From the NCBI GenBank assembly GCA_904066235.2, contig CAJFCV020000004.1, positions 7,936,001 to 8,000,000 of the forward strand: a DNA stretch of 64,000 nt, read 5' to 3'. The stretch's first letter is position 1. Every line of letters begins with the position of its first letter. Below the pieces are notes generated by a model. The model made no database searches, was not told where the DNA came from, and saw only the letters and a list, made by a program, of their open reading frames with translations. Source of the stretch: Bursaphelenchus xylophilus. Lineage: Eukaryota > Nematoda > Chromadorea > Rhabditida > Aphelenchoididae. This document shows, piece after piece, positions 11,070-23,867 of the stretch. A program made the translations under genes and the position numbers.

Positions 11070-12754
11070 TTAATGCGCATTTCTCATCTTCTGCCTCTGC
11101 ATCTCCAGAAATCCAGGATCTCCGAACTTGGTCAGAAACATTTTGAAATGCCTCGCTACTTTCATGACCAACACGAGCTCCTCGATATTTCGTAAAATTG
11201 AACAGATTTGGCCCATTCGGACCGCTCCTTTCTTTTCGCCGTGCTTGTTTTTCTCATACCAAGACAGCTCAGCGAGAAGATGGTCCGAGTTCATGATGTA
11301 GCGGGAGTCCCCAAAGAATTGGTTGGCTGAAAGCGACTTGAATATTTAGCGGCTTGAATTACCTTCCATCCACATTATGAGCCCTGATAAAGCCACCACT
11401 TCGAATTCGTCGACTCTGAGTTTTCTAAACTTCGAGACTGTGCTGAATACGTGGCGCTGGATTGGCATTAGCATCCTGAAATGAGCCTGGGTAGAGCCAT
11501 ATATTATTTTGTTATGCTTACCGTTCACTCTCTTTTGGATCAATCTCAGTTCTGAAAAAGATGTCATGCTTATGCCTGTCGACATAGCGCCCGAAATGCG
11601 TTACAACTCGGTTAGCATTGTCAACAAAGTACATTGTATTCAGATGGAATACCCGGAGCCTTGCAAAGCGGAATGAGTAGCTTCTAAAAATAAGTTTCTT
11701 AAAAAAAAGATAGAAAAGTTGAATTCTGAACACACCCTGGCTTCCGTCTCAATATCCTTAAAGTCGGGGTAATAGTTCATGGCCATTTCAAGAATATAGA
11801 CCGACTGTGATCTGTGGTACACCAGGTTTTCATATATAGTGTCGGGTTTGAACATCTCCTCTTCCGATGAAAACAACTCCTCTGGATTACAAACAAAAAA
11901 TAGTTTCCGACTTTCTTCATCGAATAAACGATAGCCTTCAATCATTTTGTCCATAACCGGAGTGGGTGAGATCTTGGGAGCTGCAGTTAAAGAGGTTTGG
12001 GAGATCTTGGGCGATGCCTTGTCATAATTTACGTTTATGTCTAGAAATATAAAAAGTGACATCATCAGTCACTTACTGTGGGTATTCATTCCAAGGAAAA
12101 TACATTTCTTGAAACGGCAGTGAGAGCATATTGAGCGGATATCTGAAAGATTTGTAATCAAAAGTTCAGTTTTGCCGTTTACACCAAATGAAGTTGAGCT
12201 CGCCGAAATTACACCAAAAAATTGCACTTACTTTTATTTATCGGGCAGTTTCCTCTTAGTTTGCATGTGAAATTTCTCTGCAAAACCACTGTGCGACGAA
12301 AAAAGGCGCTACCTGTAAGTTTCGGTTAAAAATATGCAAGTAAACATATTTTAATTTAAGATTGAAGGCAACAAAGAAGAGGTTGTATTTTACCAGCTGG
12401 TTATTTGAGCTTGCACCAAACGAAAAGGATAATAAAGTCATCAATACTCTATTGTTGGAATCAAACATCAAAAAAGCGTTTTTACTGCTAGAACTTTCCA
12501 TTTTAGATTGTCCCGATAATACAAAAGTCAAAAATTTTCCATTAACCGATAAACTTTTTTTTTAAATCAAAACCAATACACAAAAACATGTCTAAGATGT
12601 AACAAAAATTTCCAAACTTACAAGGTCGGCAAGAAATAACATTGAAATGATTTCCAGCCGGAGTTGCGCCACAAATCTGGCAAACGTTTTCTTTATCACC
12701 GGCACTAAAATCGACGATCAAATAGTCGACACTACTCGTTTCGGGAAGATCCAT
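11070..12754 (-). CDS. Nuclear hormone receptor, nematode-expanded type (copy B)
   Basis: Paralogue of copy A with the same exon plan. The start at 12754 (MDLPETSSVDYL) leads into the first zinc finger (CQICGATPAGNHFNVISC). The exon near 12234-12312 gives SAFFRRTVVLQRNFTC and CPINK, and the exon at about 12078-12145 gives CSHCRFKKC. The hinge and ligand-binding exons lie at about 11740-12042 (KLFFVCNPEELF), 11520-11690, 11364-11475 (DEFEVVALSGLIMWMEG) and 11070-11331 (GQICSILRNIEEL). Intron 1 has an ordinary GT donor. All zinc-ligating cysteines are present (C-x2-C-x13-C-x2-C; C-x5-C-x9-C-x2-C). The predicted protein has no visible break. It lies directly right of the inverted-repeat elements, with about 110 bp to element 2. 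Confidence 0.88.
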
Positions 12755-13768
12755 TCTCTCAAATTGGACCACCAACACCCTTGTCAAAAGCAAAAAAAGA
12801 GCAAATAAGGAAGGGCGGGGAAAAGGAATGTTCTCTTTAGCCTCCGCTGAGCAATACAACTGAAAAACACCAATTCAAGGTGGTGATTTCGGTTTTTTTG
12901 TCAAAATAAAACCGTTTGAAACAGAAAAGCAATGAAATATCTGCAGTCTTTGTTGGTTACAGTAAACTAACCAGAAATTCAATATTAGGGCAATCGTAAA
13001 AAATAGTAAATTTAGGAATGTTGCTTCTCAAAAGGTGAAAAAATGAAATGGATACGTAGCAATGGTATTCGACGGAAAACATGGTACGGCGCGCCTTTCT
13101 ATGAATCATGAAACATAATAGACCATTTAATCCTCTCGCGCAACTGTGATCAGCCACAAAACAAGTACAGATTAAGGCAACATTTAGTGGTACAATACAT
13201 GCCCTAGAACTTAACTGGTGCCCTCCTGAAAAACTGGTCTTTGTTGATATACGTATATAGGATACCCGTTGAAGATGACGTTTACATTGATAATTTGGGT
13301 TTTGCATTAATGTTGACGGTTAGACTTGACTTTGAAAATGGCTACAACATATTTTTGGAGGATCCTCCCCAGATCCTCTTCGCTCGATGGGAGTTTTGTC
13401 GTCTTAATTGAACAACTGAGTACACAAACCGACCTATCAAGCAAGGAATTTTGCAGAAATACACCCAAATTTAATAAGCCACCATGTTGGAGCACTTGGC
13501 GATTCCTATATATTTATATGTATATCCTATATATTTATAAAGACACATAAAGCTGGTCTTGGTCTACATCGCCGAGATTGGGTGCAAACTGACTCCAATT
13601 TGACCTGAATTTGGGTCGATTTGGAAACCTTGCCATTGTTGAGCGTTTTAATATTTAATATTATTAATATTAACAATAGAACAATATTTTATGAGATACC
13701 CATATCATTATCAAATCGCAGGCCAGCTGCCGAACCAAATTGCATGCATTTTTAACTTCACTGATTAC
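12755..13768. other. Intergenic between receptor copies B and C
   Basis: About 1 kb holding the promoter side of copy B and the 3' flank of copy C. Near 13510-13540 and 13645-13690 there are AT-only runs such as TATATTTATATGTATATCC and TAATATTTAATATTATTAA. No gene is supported; the short frames on both strands around 12960-13550 overlap each other and look like chance. Confidence 0.4.
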
Positions 13769-16010
13769 TTATGTGACCTCCTTTTTGTACTTCTCCAGTG
13801 CCCCCAATCGTGGCACTCCATAATTACTCAAGAACATCCCAAGGAACCTCGCTTCGAGCATTGTTAACGCCAGTTCTTCAATGTCCCGTAAAATACAACA
13901 TAACTGGCCGACTCGAACTTGGCCTTTCGTCTCTCCATGGTTCTTTTTTGCATGGTATGTAAGCTCGGAAAGGAGTTGGTCAATTAGGAAACTGTATCGC
14001 GAGTCCTGGTAGTACCAATTGGCTGAAAAAGTGATGGTTGAGCAAGGTCTTGTAATTTGAAAGAATTACCTTCCTTCCATAAGAGCAGACCGGATAAAGC
14101 GACAACCTCGAACTCATCAACTTTTAGTGTCCTGAATTTTGAAGCCAACTGGAACATGTGGATCTGGATTGGCATGAGGATTCTGAAAATATAATATAAA
14201 TGCTTACTTCACCTGATTTTAAACTTAGAGTATGCAAGATGCGTTTTTCTTTTGTAACGTCCGTTCATAATACAGTAGACATGGCACGCAACTAACCGCC
14301 TGTCGCACTTACCTCATGCTTTGCTTCGGGTCAATTTCTGTCCGAAAGAACTCCTCCTGATTATGTTTGTCCACATATCTCCCATAATGAGTGACCAGTC
14401 TGTCATGGTTATCAGGGAAATATTGCGTGTTCAGCGCAAACGTTCTCAGCTTTGTAAAACGAAACCCAAAACTTTGGAATATTGTCGTCTAAAAGTAAAA
14501 AAATCATCCATTAATTTGCAAGGCAATTTTAATTAAAGAAAATTTTAACTGACCCTGTCTTTGTCAACAATATCCTTGAAAGGCGGATAGTGATTCGTAG
14601 CCATTTCCCAGATGTAGACATTCTGAGAGCGATTAAATACCATGTATTCGAATACTGTCCCTGGCTTGAAGACCTTGTCGCCCGAGAACAGTTCTTCTGG
14701 ATTACAAACAAAAAATAATTTTTTGCTGTCGTCGTCGAACTTCTTGTAGCCTTCCAGCATCTGATCGATCAGTGGGGTGGCTGAGATCTTTAGGGAAATC
14801 GTTGAGTTGCGTGAGGATTCCTTTGGAGTCGCCTTGTCGTAGTTTGCATTGATATCTAAACACGTATAACAGCAGCTGTGATGATTACTTACTGTGTTTG
14901 CTCATCCCAAGACTGACGCATTTTTTGAAACGGCAATGCGAGCATATTGAGCGAATATCTGAAAATTGTAAGTTAAAAATGGGCCCCACGTCGTATACTA
15001 CGAGAAAAAGGTAGTGAAATTTGTTCTTCAGAACATAATTTACAAAGTTACAGAAATTACAAAAGTAAAAGCAATTCAATCAAGAGTACGTTTTTTCCTA
15101 ATATAACCGAAAATATTTATACAATTACACGTCGCAACTCGCTCCCCTGACACATTGACCGAAGCAACATTCTAACCAAGGTCAACTTACTTTTATTTAT
15201 TGGGCAATTTCCTTTCAATTTGCAGGTAAAATTCCTCTTCAGCACCACGGTCCGACGGAAGAAAGCGCTGCCTAGAAAACAGTAATATTATTATCTTTAT
15301 AATGACCTTTCACAAAAAGAAATTTGAACGGAGAAATGAGCAATTAAAATCGATGACATATCAGCATGTGACACACAATACATAAAGAGCCGGAAACAAT
15401 ATTTTTCGAAAAGAAATCTGTTTACATATGACGTCAATTGCAGCAAAGAGCTTTCTGAATTTCTGATTTGTGCTGGGAATTGAACAGCGTGTTATAAGCC
15501 CTAATAGATAACCGTTGCTTTTGGACTTTTTTTGTTGAGTAAGCAGCTTGAAAAATCAGTTTCTGAGGGGCACACCTACGTTAACTCAACAGATTGTAGC
15601 CTTTCAGGGCAAAGATAAGGGATCATGAAGAAAGATTTTTACATTACTTGAATATGTTTTCATGGACCAAAAAATAATTCTTGGTTTATTTAAATTATTA
15701 ATTCTAGTGCTTCGCGGATCACATGATTTCCATTTTATTCAAAAATTTCTTTTTCATGTTTCCTTTAAACCTCTCTTTTTTAAAGCACCAACTCTTTTTA
15801 ACCTTTTAGCCACGCGACAAACGATCATTCCTATTCCCAAAAGCGCCCTAAAAGTGGTTGAAAACAAGACTTACAGGGTCGACAAGACACCACATCGAAA
15901 TGATTTCCAGCCGGAGTCGCTCCACAGACCTGGCAAACCTTGGCCTTGTCGTCTCCACTAAAGTCGATAGTCAAGTAGTCGTTGCTGCTACAACTTTCCG
16001 GCGAACTCAT
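13769..16010 (-). CDS. Nuclear hormone receptor, nematode-expanded type (copy C)
   Basis: Third tandem paralogue. The start at 16010 (MSSPESCSSNDYL) is followed by CQVCGATPAGNHFDVVSC. Intron 1 splits the fourth zinc cysteine codon (T|GTAAGT). The exon at about 15191-15272 gives SAFFRRTVVLKRNFTC and CPINK, and the exon at about 14895-14962 gives CSHCRFKKC. Ligand-binding exons follow at about 14545-14855 (KLFFVCNPEELF), 14312-14486, 14071-14184 (DEFEVVALSGLLLWKEG) and 13769-14025 (GQLCCILRDIEEL), with the stop at 13769-13771. The C-terminal exon ends GALEKYKKEVT, close to ...ELEKYKK of copy A. Intron 1 is about 600 nt, the longest in this gene. Function is inferred only from the family: DNA-binding, presumably ligand-gated transcription factor. 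Confidence 0.88.
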
Positions 16011-19000
16011 TTTAAGAATGGAACAAATCGGTCTATTTTCCACATAAAAGAAGAGACATAAACTTCAAATGAGTGGAGGTGGAAAAAAGAGCAAATTCTC
16101 GGTCTTGATAAGGGCGCGGGAGAAGCGGCGTTAAGTTGGTTGTTCTCTTGTCGTTGTTAGAATTATTTGCCAAGGAATAGAAGTTTGGGGAAATCTGAAA
16201 AGTATTTGACATAAGATTTTGAGATAATGTAGAAAAATAAATATCCCGGAGAACCGAAAAACTCATTTCTTTATGTTAAATAATACAGCTATAAAGATAA
16301 AAAATCAGAGCTCAAAAAATTATATAAAGTTTAAAAATAGACTGGAAACCAGGTCATCATTTTTTGTAGGGTGCCTTATCGAAGTTTTAAAAAATCATTC
16401 AAACATTTCTTCTTGGCAAATAATCAGAAACCACGCCCTTAAAATTATCTACAAATCTCATTTCGCCTGACGAATCATTAAAAAATTTGCGAGATAAAGG
16501 GCACAAAACTGAATTTCAGAAACACTTCTAAACGCACTTTTCAAGAATCAAATTTTTAAATTTTTAGTCGAAAAATAAACCAAACAAAAGTCTGCTTACG
16601 TGTAAAGCCTACGACCCCTCGGGCCGAGACCTTTACGCAATTCAAATAATTTGGAAAATAGGCCTTTTGATTACAAAACTCTCGAAAATAAGTTGGTTCA
16701 ACTACATGGACACTCCCCATGTCTATAGCGATGACGCATCGTATAATGGACCATTTAATCCGTCATATTCATTCACCGAAAAAGCTGTTCATTTATGAAC
16801 ATCATCCCCGAGGATCGAGACTTTGTCAAAGAGAGGTTTTGTTTCAAATGAAACAACTGCGTAAACAAATTGAAAGGCAAAGTAAAAGGTTTATCTGAAG
16901 TGAGAGGCGAGGTAAACCAAATGAGGAATTGGAAATCGAATACAAATAAATGAAAAGAGAATGTGGGCGTTTGACCTTGACAGGGAATATACTGAACAGC
17001 GAGTAGTTTTGTCTGGAGATTATATTTATGAGTGATCGGAAGTCGTAGGTTGCGTTAGAGTGACATAAATACGAAAGAGAACGGAAAAAGAAGCAAGGGA
17101 AGGACAGAGAGACTGGTGATCATCATTGCCCATCAGCTTCATTGATATGCAAAGTCTTTTCAAAACGGATTGTTCCTTATATTAAGACCGTTTTTCTGGA
17201 TGCAACTCCAACAAGGAAATTGAGCCTTTGTACACATAAAAAAATTTTGTTTAAATTTGCAGAGGGACGTTAAGAGGTGGCAATTGGGGTGATTTTTTGA
17301 TTAAAATTGAGAAATGAAGTACATATAATAATATACCAAAATAAATAAATTACAAATACGTAGATTACATTTGTTTCCATTTACAACAAAAAACAGAACA
17401 AGTTGCAGCATTAATACGCATGTCATATTTTCTGCCCAATTTGCTTTGCAACATCATTCCGAGGAACACCATTCATTTTCTGGTTTTGATTCATATGCCT
17501 GAAGGCATCCTGTTCTACAAAGAAAGGCACGTGAAGCCCTTGTTCTTACGTCGCCAGTCTCACCACTCCGCTCTCTTTTTTCCGACAGACAATTTCTGTA
17601 TTTTAACGTTGCTTTCTTTGTATCACATGTGTAGATATTCGAGTTTTACTATTGCCCTGCACATCTAAATATCCAGGAATCTAATATTGAACATTTTTTT
17701 CCGAGAATATGTCTCACGTCGCCGCTATAAATCCTCATGTTTATAGAGGCCTCAAATCTTCATGTTTGTTATTTCTTGATATATTTTTTTCGTCGTTGAG
17801 TAAACAAAGTTATCGTTGCAATTCAGAGAAGAGTCGGTAAATGTAATCACGGGAGGGAAATGTAATTTTGAGAGGAACTATTGTCCCCAAGTTGGATGAT
17901 GTCTTAACGTCTGATAGAGTTAAATAAGTGCAAGTTACAAGGGACACACGTGGAGGTGTAGCCTTTGATGATGGGGTTACTTTAAGGATGATGTTTTCTG
18001 ACGCTTGGTGATGGAAAAGTTTTTGTTTGAGTAACTTCTGACTTCTATTAAAAGTTAATGTTTCCTTTGTTACATCTAAAATTATGATGAAAACGCGTTA
18101 TAATGAATTTTTGAATATTTCACACCGGAAGCATGATATTGTCCCACCACGAAATTTATTTTACTTTTTATGGCAACTCACCTTGTTGAATCCAACCATT
18201 TGATTTTAGTTGTTCAACTTTGCCGTTGCAAACCTAGATCAGTTTGCAACGGCAAAGATCAACTCAGCTTCCCGAAACTTCCCAAAACCCTAATCTCGAT
18301 ATCCTTATAAGGCGGATTTCCCCTTTCTCCTCTCAACTTTCCCCTTTTCATAAATAAATGAAGCAATCTTCAGCCAGGGATTTCCCAAGGCGCCTCGAAT
18401 GACCCACATTGCCGGAGGGGGAACAAGAGAAAGTCAGGTGAAATACCTCAATCTTCCCTCCGAAATGATTTATCGAATGGATTTCGTCGGCGAATCGTCG
18501 GTTCAATAAAAATACGAGGGAGAATACGAAAACGAAAATGTAATTTCGGAATGAAGAAAGCGTTGGATCATTATCGCCGCCGAAAGCGAAATTTAAATGG
18601 GATTTTACTGAGGGAAGAGGTTTTCCACTTGCCGGAGGAACTAGACATGGTCGGTGTTCGCGGGGGATCTGGGGGGCAGCCTGAGGGTCAAGCGCCTTCT
18701 TTGGCTGGCTGCAGGCATGTTGGGCATTTTTTTAGAGATTTCATAAATGACATCTATATTTTTTTAAAATTTTGAGGAAGACTAGGTTTTCTGAATTTCT
18801 TTTTCAGCAATATGGGCCATAAATCGAGGAAATCATCCAAACGTATATGACTTCTCCTGAAAAATTCTTTTTTCTCACAGTAAGAGTTTGGCCGTTGTTC
18901 TTGCTTATTTTTTGTAATTGATGACATAAAGCCGTTCAATTATTGGCCTGATTTTGAATTTTCGCCTGACATGAGTAATGATCTTCCATAATATGTAGGA

Positions 19001-19726
19001 TACTCTGTCAAAAATATAATTTTGGATATGTTCGCATGGAATAGTCAAAATTGATGTTTCTTTTGCTTTCGGTATTTCCTTTATCCAATTTTAAGGTTTT
19101 AACACGATGATTTTTAATGCTTGTTTTTCCCCAAACTCCTTCCGATTTGTCCGCTGTTTTTTCAAGAATATTCATACTGGATAATCAAATTCGAAATTCC
19201 CGCGTGCTCGACAGACAAAAAGTTGACCAAAGTTTCTTGCTCCTTTATGATGAATCGACCCCGCGGCTAACAGGATTTGGCCGCGCGGCTTGCGAGAAAT
19301 CTCACTCCTTCTGATTCGCCGAAACTTGAAATGTAAAAAAAAGATGAAGCGCCGTGATCTACTGCAAGTTCTGGATCGGGAGAGCTGTTTGGAAGTTGTT
19401 TTTTCGTCGAAAGCAGAGTCAATTACTGCGTAAACACGAGGACTGAACCATGACGGAAGATTTGGGCATAATCCTCGCGTTGAATACCTTTTTTGGAGCC
19501 TCTGCAAAGGTCGGGTACTCGATTTGACTCTTTTTTGTCAAAATTTTATTCAATCGAGAGGGGCGTTCGGAATAGGGGTGACCTTTTTCCGCGGTATTAT
19601 GAATATGATTTTATTCGATATTCTTGCGCCCTGAAGCCCATTTTGGCTTACTAACCCCGTTTCTTGGCGTGAATTGTTTCTATTCTAATTTACGACCAAC
19701 ATTATTCTCAATATTTCGTTTTTCAG
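16011..19726. other. Intergenic, 3.7 kb, divergent promoter region
   Basis: Lies between receptor copy C (minus) and the PAN/ZP gene (plus), so it contains both promoters. Apart from the perfect hairpin at 18218-18257 no structured feature was found. Frames of 60-110 codons (for example around 19172-19507) have no supporting splice or family evidence. Confidence 0.45.
18218..18257. repeat. Perfect 16-bp inverted repeat (hairpin)
   Basis: CTTTGCCGTTGCAAAC at 18218-18233 is followed, after 8 bases, by its exact reverse complement at 18242-18257. It is not AT-rich, so chance is less likely than for the AT palindromes elsewhere. It could be a fold-back remnant, a structured transcript or a protein-binding palindrome. 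Confidence 0.75.
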
Positions 19727-22697
19727 ATGTTGTATGTCCTCCTTACAGTTTGTTTCTTGATCTCCACAGTATTTGCTGAAGGTAAAAATAAAAAATTAAC
19801 CGTAATCTCTTCATTTTTCGTTCTTTTAGATTGCATTTACAAGAATTACTATATTGAACACAAGAATGTGGTAGAAGGAAGGAACATAGCCACATTTCCG
19901 ACCAATAATCTGGACGAATGTGCAAAGAAGTGCAGCCAGGTAAGGGATTTGTATTAGTGATTTGAGAATAAGATTCTGTTTTTTATAAATTTTATGAAAA
20001 AAGATCTTGTAGCGAAAGTTTTAAGGATGTCCAGCGTTTTTTGCTGATTTTCTGATGATCGTGGATGACCTCTATGATATTAAAGGTTTCACATTTTCAT
20101 TTTACCAAATGGGCAAATCTGCCCTATAAATTGTCTTTTCTGATCCGCAAACCTTTCTTCACTACTTTATTTAATTATTTCAACATCGTACATGTCCCTT
20201 TTGACCCATTGATTAAGTTATTGGTCCTCTGATCATTTCCCAAAACCCAGTTTTAGACCCACGGCTGTGACGCAGCCAATTTCCTCCTCAACGCCGAAGA
20301 TGACGCGATGTGTATGTTGGTTGACACTTCGGAAGCCACCGCCAACTCGTTGACCCCTCTTCCAGCCTCCGTTGTTTATTCCCTCCGACAGTTTTGTATG
20401 GAGAAGAAGGATGATTGCATCAGACGTCAATGGGCATTCGAAAAACACGAGGGATATGACACGTTGGATGAGAAGTTTATTCTGGGCGAGTTGAGTGGAC
20501 TGACCTTGGAGCAGTGTCTGAATACATGTGTTAGATCGTAGGTGGAAGGTCTCAAGTTGGTGACAATAGTTTAGGAAGCACTGTGAAGCAGCATTGTTCA
20601 ACAAGGAGGCACAGACATGTCGGCTTTCAAAAGTTTCGCTGAATAATGTGAATAGTATTAAACAACACTTTGGGTTCTCAGATAACGTCGATTTGTATGA
20701 AAGCAACTGCATAAAAAGTAATTTTTTTTCTCGATTTTTCCTTCGATAATGGCTACGTACAAACAATATTTTTTAGGGCGATTCGACACACGGCATTGTG
20801 GATTTGTTCGGATAAATCAGGCCGGATTTGTTGATATTTTTGATATTCGAATCGAAAAGATCAAAGATCTCTCTCAATGCGAAAGCATTTGCTTGGATTG
20901 GAGATTCGGAGTGTGCCGAGCGTATACGTACAACAAAAAGAGCAAACAATGCTACATTAGCCATAACGGACAAAGAGCAACTGGAAGGTCAGTGTTGGAG
21001 ACGATAGACGATAACTTGGCTTATGGAGAATTGGATGACTGTGTGAATTGTAAGTCGTACCGAACGTTCAACGCCTCTTTCAGTTGAGCTCGACTGTCGA
21101 GCAAAATCGGTTCGCCTCGTCGGCAACTCCTTCCGCCTATTCAAGGGATTTATTCGAACGCGAAAGGGAAAACAAACAATTTGCGAGAGGAACATTACCG
21201 AATCCTACAGTTTCGAAGCCATCTTCGGCTTTGATGAATGCGGAATTCAGAGGACAAAGAAGAGCGCAAAAATATATTCCGGGCTTATAATGATTAAAGA
21301 GGGAAGCACGGATTTAATTACGATACATGATAAAATGGTGGAAGTAAGCCTTAAACATCCCAAGCGATATGTATAATGCAATGTTTAGATCAAATGTAAA
21401 ATCCACGAAGCCTATCACGACTCCCAACCAAGTGAATTACAATATCACTTCCGAATTCAAGAGCCAAATTCGAGCTTTTTATTGAGCGATGAAAAGAAGC
21501 CTAAGGCATTGTTTGAATCAGTCGACGATGAAGCCCAGTTCAGGCTAGAAGTGTTGGATAAAAATGGAGCCCCAGCTCAAGTCGTAGAGCCCGGAGAAGA
21601 TGGATTTTTGCTGATTACTTTGGATGGGACGCTGAATTCTGAATCCAAGTTTATAGTCAGCGATCTTGTAGCAGAAGATGACAAAGATATGGTAAAATTG
21701 ATCGATTCTGATGGGTAAGATTACCATCAAAACTTTGATGAAATTTGTTTAGATGCGTTGCAAATTCAACCCTTGTAACTTCGCTAGAACGGCCGGCTAA
21801 TAATCAGCTGAGGATTGGAGTCAAATTCGGTGGTTTCCCAGAGCAATCACAGGTTACATATCATACGTTGGGCAAGATTTGCCATGCTGAATGTGACTTG
21901 CAGTGTAACAACAAATTTTATATAAAGAATAATCAGTAAGTGCACTTCCAGCATGACTTTTATTCATATTTTTGCCTACTGTCGGAGACTTTCTTAAACT
22001 TTAACTTCTTCAGGACAATTACGAATATCTCGGATATTAAATTGGGCCAGAGAAGACGTAGAGACGTCCCAAATAACATCCGAAAGTTCTCATTGGCTGA
22101 AGACGTCTACGAAGTCTATGGAAAGCATCCAGTTCGGCTACAAAGACGCGAAATCTTGCCAAATGTTCATGTTCAATTCGACAAGAATTTTGATGAAATG
22201 ATGAATGATAAGGAGCTGGAAAGAGTCATCAACGAGCTGGAAGAGTCCTCAACAACCAAGCCTAAGAGCAATAAGATTGTAAGTCGCAAATTTTAATGTC
22301 GTTGGCCATGAAGCATGTCTAAAATAAAAAAAGTTTCAGCAAGCCCGGCCGCTCCCTCTGGGATGCTTTTCAGGAGATTTGAATTGCATGTTTACCATTA
22401 CAATGGCTGTTCTGCAGTTCTTTCTTATGATATCTTGCACTTGCATTGTGTACAGTGTTGTCCGAGTAAGCTAGACTATAATTTTGAACCTACAACCGTC
22501 TTCAGAAATGGCTCCGTTACTACAAGAACCGAGGCCGTCGGATGTCTCAAATGCCACCAGAAATCAGTAGATTTAGCGATGCTGAACCCTCAGGCATTTC
22601 AGTCTCTCAGAGCGATCTCACAGCTCCGTCAAGTCGGCCGACTTCTTCATCGACGGTTAATCCCAATGCAATCCTTGTGACAAAGGAGAGCAAATAA
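19727..22697 (+). CDS. PAN/Apple-domain and ZP-domain transmembrane protein (NOAH/NompA-like)
   Basis: Apical extracellular-matrix protein, by family. Eleven exons read in phase (19727-19781, 19830-19939, 20257-20537, 20575-20717, 20777-21049, 21084-21343, 21389-21714, 21753-21935, 22014-22278, 22340-22465, 22506-22697) and give 737 residues. The start codon follows TTTTTCAG directly, which suggests trans-splicing there. A signal peptide (MLYVLLTVCFLISTVFAE) leads into about three Cys-rich PAN/Apple modules (to about residue 285), then a ZP domain (about 290-540, with CRAKSVRLVG and GFDECG). A tetrabasic furin-type site (GQRRRRDVP) follows near residue 555. A membrane segment (MFTITMAVLQFFLMISC) and a Ser-rich cytoplasmic tail end the protein. 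In the NOAH/NompA family such proteins are cleaved and built into cuticle or sensory-organ matrix. LET-653 is the other PAN+ZP family but lacks a membrane anchor. Confidence 0.87.
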
Positions 22698-23867
22698 TCC
22701 AAGATGTACTAATAATAGGGTCAATGATACTCAGTACGTGCTCATCACTGCTTCAATTTTAATGTTAAAACAGCATATTAAATTTGTACATATGAAAACG
22801 TTGGATGTGAGCTAAGTCATAACGAACTGCAGAGTTCTTCCATTGCTATGTATTCAGGAATCTGAAAAGTGTCTTGAATAAAGAACTGGGTAGCGCCAAT
22901 GCAGATAGTTTTGTTATGACGAAAAAACACATATTTCAAATTCCAACAGGCAAAATTAATGGATTATGGAAAAGGCCTAGTTATGTTACGCTTGAGGGAA
23001 ATCAAAGATTAATTAGTGCTCAAGTTACAAGCTACATACAGCTCAGACAAACCCTTGATAACATCAAAAAGACGGGGCGACAAGAGTCGCCGTGTAAGAT
23101 CCGCCGAGATATGAATAGCACTTTCGCTGACGAATTTTTTAAGATTCTGTTCAAAGATTTGATTATAAAGTACTTAAATTAATGAGTCAAGTTCCGTGAA
23201 TAAACGAAAAAACCTCGATTTTGCATTGTTTGATCATACGAGGTTCAGACAGAAACTCCAAAAACATTTCTTTTTTCTCTTCTCTAGTTTTGGTAGCTTT
23301 GTCACGACAAAACTTCAAGTTTCCGACTTTGTTTCAGGTACGTTTCAATGGTTTTGATGTTTAGGTATTCGTTAGTCTTGGGAGGCTGACATATTATTTT
23401 TAGTGCACAAGTTGAACAGTTGATGTTAATTGAATGTCAAAAAAAGAGTTCTAGCTTATTAAACCGAAAAATGACGTTAGGCTCGCAAAATGGATTCATT
23501 TTATTGCCCTGATGACAAAAGGCTGCCTTAGGTGAAAGAGAAGAGAAAGTGATTTGGGGGAAAAACAAATCATCACTTTTAGTCAGGCAATTTTACTCTA
23601 AAAACAATAGCTTGTGAACTTTCCTTACAAAAAAATCGAAAAGGTTGCGGTTTCCATAGAAATGATGTGCCCGAAAAAACATTTACGCCGTGTAGTTGAC
23701 GTAGCACTTCATTTAACTAACCGTTAGGTTCTTTTTGGTAAAACTTCACTTTTCGCGAATTTATGGTAGAGTTTGCTCCGTGGATATTGAAAAATACTCA
23801 CTCTAAAAAATAAAAACCTTTTCCTCAAAAGTTGTGACAATCAAAATATCGCTGTTTTTAGTTTTTC
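22698..23867. other. Intergenic between PAN/ZP gene and receptor copy D
   Basis: The first part is 3' UTR of the PAN/ZP gene, with a canonical AATAAA at 22877-22882. The remainder is presumably the promoter of receptor copy D. A 102-codon frame at 22874-23182 starts on a non-ATG codon within this UTR and is not supported. Confidence 0.45.
22877..22882 (+). promoter_or_regulatory. Poly(A) signal AATAAA of the PAN/ZP gene
   Basis: Canonical AATAAA about 180 nt after the stop codon and the first one downstream on this strand. Confidence 0.5.

Noticed and set aside
13510..13690. AT-only runs between receptor copies
   Set aside because: Simple AT richness; no consistent repeat unit or arm pairing long enough to call an element.
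22874..23182. 102-codon frame after the PAN/ZP gene
   Set aside because: Starts on a non-ATG codon in the 3' UTR next to the poly(A) signal; no family recognised.
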